Assembly: GCA_036925085.1 (NCBI GenBank)
Contig: JAUPFP010000051.1
Span: 620,001 to 684,000, forward strand
Direction of reading: 5' to 3'
Source of the DNA: Brachycybe producta
Lineage: Eukaryota > Arthropoda > Diplopoda > Playtdesmida > Andrognathidae
DNA: 64,000 bases
Positions 63,790 to 64,000 of this stretch are shown piece after piece. Below the pieces are notes generated by a model, which saw only the letters and a list, made by a program, of their open reading frames with translations, did not search any database and was not told where the DNA came from. The position numbers were made by a program, and so were the translations under genes. Every line of letters begins with the position of its first letter. Position 1 is the stretch's first letter.

Positions 63790-64000
63790 ATCCTCTCAAC
63801 TTCCCTTTTCCGTCTCGGGAACAGGTCAGTCAAGCCAGCCAGGATTGCTCCCCGAACCTGACCTTCTTAGGTACCGGACGGCTTCTCTGGCGGTGTCGCG
63901 AAAGTGGAGCCCATCCACTCCGCAGCCCACCGACGTGCCCACCACAAGCACATCTGGGTGTTACGCCACCCAAAACCAGTATCGAAGACCGTCCCCCTAA
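63790..64000 (-). mobile_element. family A internal 3' end (ORF3 C-terminus)
   Basis: Reverse complement of 14460-14668: polypurine-type tract next to the LTR, then the C-terminal codons of ORF3 (the WWARRW..EWM and CFGDTG-like GTVFDTGFGWRNTQM region) on the minus strand. The element continues past the window and may hold the missing gag or pol. Confidence 0.85.

Overview
The window is a repeat-dominated piece of an invertebrate animal genome. Evidence for this is a single intact host-type gene, a family-92 glycosyltransferase, set in AT-rich non-coding DNA and surrounded by Ty3/gypsy-type LTR retrotransposons, LINEs, a mariner, MITEs and foldback elements. A degenerate (TTAGG)n tract at 42177-42402 is the arthropod-type telomere unit, so an arthropod-like genome is a reasonable guess, but it is not proven. 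There are no bacterial operons, Shine-Dalgarno sites or CRISPR arrays.

Layout: 1-1346 is the 3' half of a LINE inserted into an LTR element of family A (1346-5090, minus strand: broken gag, a long Lys/Ser-rich frame and a 3' ORF3 domain). 5091-6540 is AT-rich and empty. 6541-15913 is a nest: solo A-LTRs with 4-bp target duplications, broken gypsy gag/pol pieces on both strands (family C LTR and gag pieces plus gypsy pol whose family is not fixed), and a compact A derivative at 13526-15456 with TSD TGGT. 15923-39452 is the most striking object: a 23.5-kb element with inverted ends and a 9-bp target duplication (GAATTTGGA). Its two arms are huge inverted arrays of the same ~164-bp tandem repeat (about 51 copies on the left, about 23 on the right). 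Between the arms sits a nearly complete but decayed gypsy element (family D, minus strand, 24681-35022: LTR, gag, protease, RT/RNase H, integrase, a third ORF, LTR) and a short repeat R1. 39453-42979 is LTR debris, AT-rich spacer, a 16-bp minisatellite and the TTAGG tract. 42980-44908 is the glycosyltransferase gene. 45337-52200 holds two more palindromic elements (45775-48054 and 49068-51699) and MITEs. 53540-56100 is LTR-C plus a chain of R1 copies. 56139-58855 is a decayed LINE split by an A-LTR. 58856-61755 is a family B LTR element with a mariner (60330-61652) in its LTR. 61991-64000 stacks LTR-C, LTR-B and LTR-A.

The recurring themes are (i) foldback elements whose arms are built from tandem repeats, in three size classes within 36 kb; (ii) a group of LTR retrotransposons (A, B, D) whose LTRs begin TGTG and end TTACA; A-LTRs carry two stem-loops whose base pairs covary between copies; and (iii) a third open frame placed after pol (D) or after gag (A), with a C-terminal block that looks alike in both families and that I cannot assign to a known domain. 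Except for the glycosyltransferase, nearly all coding sequence here is mobile-element derived and carries frameshifts or stops.
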